Positions 38,806-41,182 of a stretch of 41,182 nt of DNA are shown one piece after another. Positions within the stretch are counted from its first letter, which is position 1, and each line of letters begins with the position of its first letter. This stretch comes from Bacteroidales bacterium (GTDB lineage Bacteria > Bacteroidota > Bacteroidia > Bacteroidales > JAOZVK01): NCBI GenBank assembly GCA_029938185.1, contig JAOZVK010000003.1:1-41182 (forward strand), given 5' to 3'. A program made the translations under genes and the position numbers. A model generated the notes under the pieces. That model did not search any database and was not told the origin of the DNA. It saw only the letters and a list, made by a program, of their open reading frames with translations.

Positions 38806-39237
38806 ATGGAACAATATATTAAACAACTAATTAATGATTTGAGAGATGCAGCACAGCGTACACGACCTATGAAAATGGAACTTGCTCCCGATTTGGAAGT
38901 TGTTAGAGGAGCAGAAGAGTATTTGTATGGCACGCAACATAAACTCGGTTCTCTTTTTGGTATTGAAAAAACAGCTTTTCCGCCTCTTACAAAGCTTAAT
39001 AATAATCAATTAGAACAACTTGTACCCGAAATTGAACGTTTATGGGCTAAATTTAATTTTTATCCTGTTTTTCCGGACAATTTGCCTGCAATTTATCGCT
39101 ATAAACTACTGATTGATAAATGGGACGAGCCTATGCAATATGTAACATCAGGAAGCATGTATATTGAATTTTGTGAATACGAAACTGAAAATTGTCCTTT
39201 TCCAAAAGAGTATTGCATGTGTACAGATTTTGACTAA
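38806..39237 (+). CDS. Hypothetical protein, Cys-tailed family member 3
   Basis: 143 aa, protein identical to 20471-20902. Confidence 0.82.
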   Translation: MEQYIKQLINDLRDAAQRTRPMKMELAPDLEVVRGAEEYLYGTQHKLGSLFGIEKTAFPPLTKLNNNQLEQLVPEIERLWAKFNFYPVFPDNLPAIYRYKLLIDKWDEPMQYVTSGSMYIEFCEYETENCPFPKEYCMCTDFD

Positions 39238-39331
39238 GGTCTTCGACTTATTTAATGTGGCTTACGCGTTCTTTTAACACTCTAACAATACGCAGTTTAA
39301 CAAAATGTAAATATCAAAAAACTTTTAAGTC
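39235..39331 (+). repeat. 105-bp element (3' truncated) starting at the stop codon of the 38806 ORF
   Basis: TAAGGTCTTCGACTTATTTAATGTGGCTTACGCG...AAAAAACTTTTAAGT. Confidence 0.8.
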
Positions 39332-39342
39332 CCCCATACAAA

Positions 39343-39849
39343 ATGACTAATAATATAACAGGAACACATATAAATTACTACTTCATATGCAAACGCAAAT
39401 TGTGGCTGTTTGTAAATGGTATTCATATGGAACAAAATTCAGAGCTTGTTTATGAAGGCAAACTGATACATGAAACAACGTATCCGCAAAGAAGCGAAAA
39501 ATATGAAGAAGTTCAAATAGGTGGTATAAAAGTGGATTTTTATGATACGAAAAATAAAATTATACACGAACTCAAAAAATCAAACAAAATAGAAACAGCT
39601 CACGAATGGCAATTGAAATACTACATATATATATTTGAAAAAGCAGGAATGAGTGGAGTTTCAGGTGTTTTGGAGTATCCGAAACTAAGAAAAACAACAA
39701 AAATATATTTGTCTGATATTGACCGAGAACGAATTGTTGAAATTGAGAATGAAATTGAAAAAATTATTAATTCGGAAATATGTCCTGATATAATCAATAG
39801 TAAAATATGTAAAAGATGTAGTTATTATGACTTTTGTTATAGCGAATAG
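39343..39849 (+). CDS. cas4: Cas4 nuclease (Fe-S, RecB-like)
   Basis: 168 aa; 'GTHINYYFICKRKLWLF', 'IKVDFYD...HELKKS', 'QLKYYIYIFEKAG', terminal 'CPDIINSKICKRCSYYDFCYSE'. Confidence 0.96.
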   Translation: MTNNITGTHINYYFICKRKLWLFVNGIHMEQNSELVYEGKLIHETTYPQRSEKYEEVQIGGIKVDFYDTKNKIIHELKKSNKIETAHEWQLKYYIYIFEKAGMSGVSGVLEYPKLRKTTKIYLSDIDRERIVEIENEIEKIINSEICPDIINSKICKRCSYYDFCYSE

Positions 39850-39985
39850 CTGGATAGACAGGATTATACTTTCAATGGTTCAATTATTCAATGATACAAT
39901 TATACAATATTTTGATTAATAGCTCATAACATTTTTATAAAAGTAAAATTTTTAACCTAATTTAGTATAATTGGATGAAAACAAA

Positions 39986-40026
39986 TCCTGTTAATCCTGT
40001 AAATCCTGTCAAAAAAAACCTGTCAA
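39986..40026. repeat. Tandem AATCCTGT repeat, also present at 19-37
   Basis: AATCCTGTTAATCCTGTAAATCCTGTC...CCTGTC; similar GTAAATCCTGTTAATCCTGTC at the window start. Confidence 0.75.
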
Positions 40027-40056
40027 AAAAATCCCTAAAAGAAAAATACTCAAATC

Positions 40057-41061
40057 ATGAAAAATAGTTATTATTTATTTAATCCAGGACGTTTAACTCG
40101 CAAGGATAATACATTGAAATTTACGCCGGTTGACAAGGAAGGCAAAGAGCAAAAGCCAAGATATTTGCCTGTTGAACAGGTTGGTGAATTATATATCTTC
40201 GGTTCGATTGATGCAAATAGTGCGATGTACAATTTCTTAGGAAAAAACGATATATCTGTACATTTTTTCGATTATTACGAAAATTATACTGGTTCGTTTC
40301 AGCCAAGAAAAAAATTATTATCAGGTAAAATGCTTGTAGCACAAACAAAAGCATATTTAAACAAAAAAATGCGTGTAGAAATAGCCAAAAAGTTTATTGA
40401 TGGAGCAAGTTATAATATGCTTAAAAATTTGCAATATTATAATAGAAGAGGCAAGGAACTGGAAAGCATTATTGAATATGTAGAAAAGTATAGAAATAAG
40501 CTGAATGAAATAAAAGAAATAGACGAACTGATGGGCTTGGAAGGTAATATTAGAAAAACTTACTACGAGGGTTTTGATTTAATATTAAATAATCATAATA
40601 TGGAAGGACGAAGTATGCGACCACCGCAAAATCCTGTTAATGCCTTGATTTCGTTTGGTAATATGATGTGCTATTCGCAGTGTATTAGGGCTATACATCA
40701 AACACAACTTGATGCTACAATAAGTTTTTTGCATAGTCCGGGCGACCGCAGATATTCGCTTTCGTTGGATCTTGCCGAAATTTTTAAACCAATTTTGGTA
40801 GATAGAGTTATTTTTAAAGTGCTAAATAAGGGTATGATAAAGAAACAAGATTTTGATAGTAAGGTGGGTAGTGTATTATTAAAAAATAAAGCAAAGCAAA
40901 TTTTTATTAAGGCTTTTGATGGCAGACTTTCGGAAACTATTATGCATAGAGCACTTAATAAGAATGTTAGCTATAAGCATTTAATAAAACTGGAATGTTA
41001 CAAATTGCAAAAAGTGTTATTGAAAATAGGTGAATATAAACCATTTAAGATATGGTGGTAG
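40057..41061 (+). CDS. cas1: Cas1 integrase (type I-B-like)
   Basis: 334 aa; '[16 protein letters not shown]...[61 protein letters not shown]', '[55 protein letters not shown]'. Confidence 0.97.
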   Translation: MKNSYYLFNPGRLTRKDNTLKFTPVDKEGKEQKPRYLPVEQVGELYIFGSIDANSAMYNFLGKNDISVHFFDYYENYTGSFQPRKKLLSGKMLVAQTKAYLNKKMRVEIAKKFIDGASYNMLKNLQYYNRRGKELESIIEYVEKYRNKLNEIKEIDELMGLEGNIRKTYYEGFDLILNNHNMEGRSMRPPQNPVNALISFGNMMCYSQCIRAIHQTQLDATISFLHSPGDRRYSLSLDLAEIFKPILVDRVIFKVLNKGMIKKQDFDSKVGSVLLKNKAKQIFIKAFDGRLSETIMHRALNKNVSYKHLIKLECYKLQKVLLKIGEYKPFKIWW

Positions 41062-41182
41062 TAAGGAGTTAAAAACTAAAAGTTAAAAGCTAAAAGTTTG
41101 TTCCCTTTATTTATTTGTAATATTAAGTACTTAAATGTTGCACAAAAATCTTCAATTATTCATATATGTATCAGATATTGAG

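Noticed and set aside
41062-41182. cas2 or a CRISPR array after cas1
   Set aside because: Only 121 bp remain; no ORF or repeat-spacer periodicity. Both may lie beyond the window.

Overview
AT-rich, Bacteroidetes-like chromosomal window. The left end is housekeeping: an MCP, GreA and a HIT protein. From about 5.6 kb to the right edge it is a large composite type I CRISPR-cas island with four different large/Cas7/Cas5 effector sets: (1) I-B-like cas8-cas7-[abiEi-abiEii]-cas5; (2) cas6(frameshifted)-cas3(C-terminal HD)-small ORF-cas8-DevR-type cas7-cas5; (3) type I-D WYL regulator-cas10d-csc2-csc1-cas3'-cas6; (4) I-B cas6-cas8b-cas7-cas5-cas3. One cas4-cas1 adaptation pair lies at the right edge; cas2 and a conventional CRISPR array are not in the window. 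The most interesting signal is non-coding. Two short crRNA-like elements (about 15493-15562 and 29923-30026) each carry a CRISPR-repeat 3'-half ending in an ATTGAAAA handle, a short 'spacer', a repeat 5'-half, a closing stem and an oligo-T. In both, the sequence starting exactly after the handle matches (10/10 and 11/11 seed) a CCT-preceded site overlapping the element's own predicted promoter 35-90 bp upstream. That is the architecture of Cascade-guiding autorepressor RNAs (CreA/CreR-like). The first precedes a small ORF resembling a BECR-fold RNase, embedded between cas3 and cas8, so it is a candidate CRISPR-regulated toxin unit. Other notable structure: a discrete 105-bp element in about 10 copies, one nested inside another, which begins exactly at the stop codon of all three members of an unknown Cys-tailed ORF family; homologous flanks (cas6 left; DUF1016 region, Y1 transposase fragment and Cys-tailed ORF right) bracketing two unrelated effector cassettes; and homopolymer frameshifts in one cas6 and in the AbiEii toxin.
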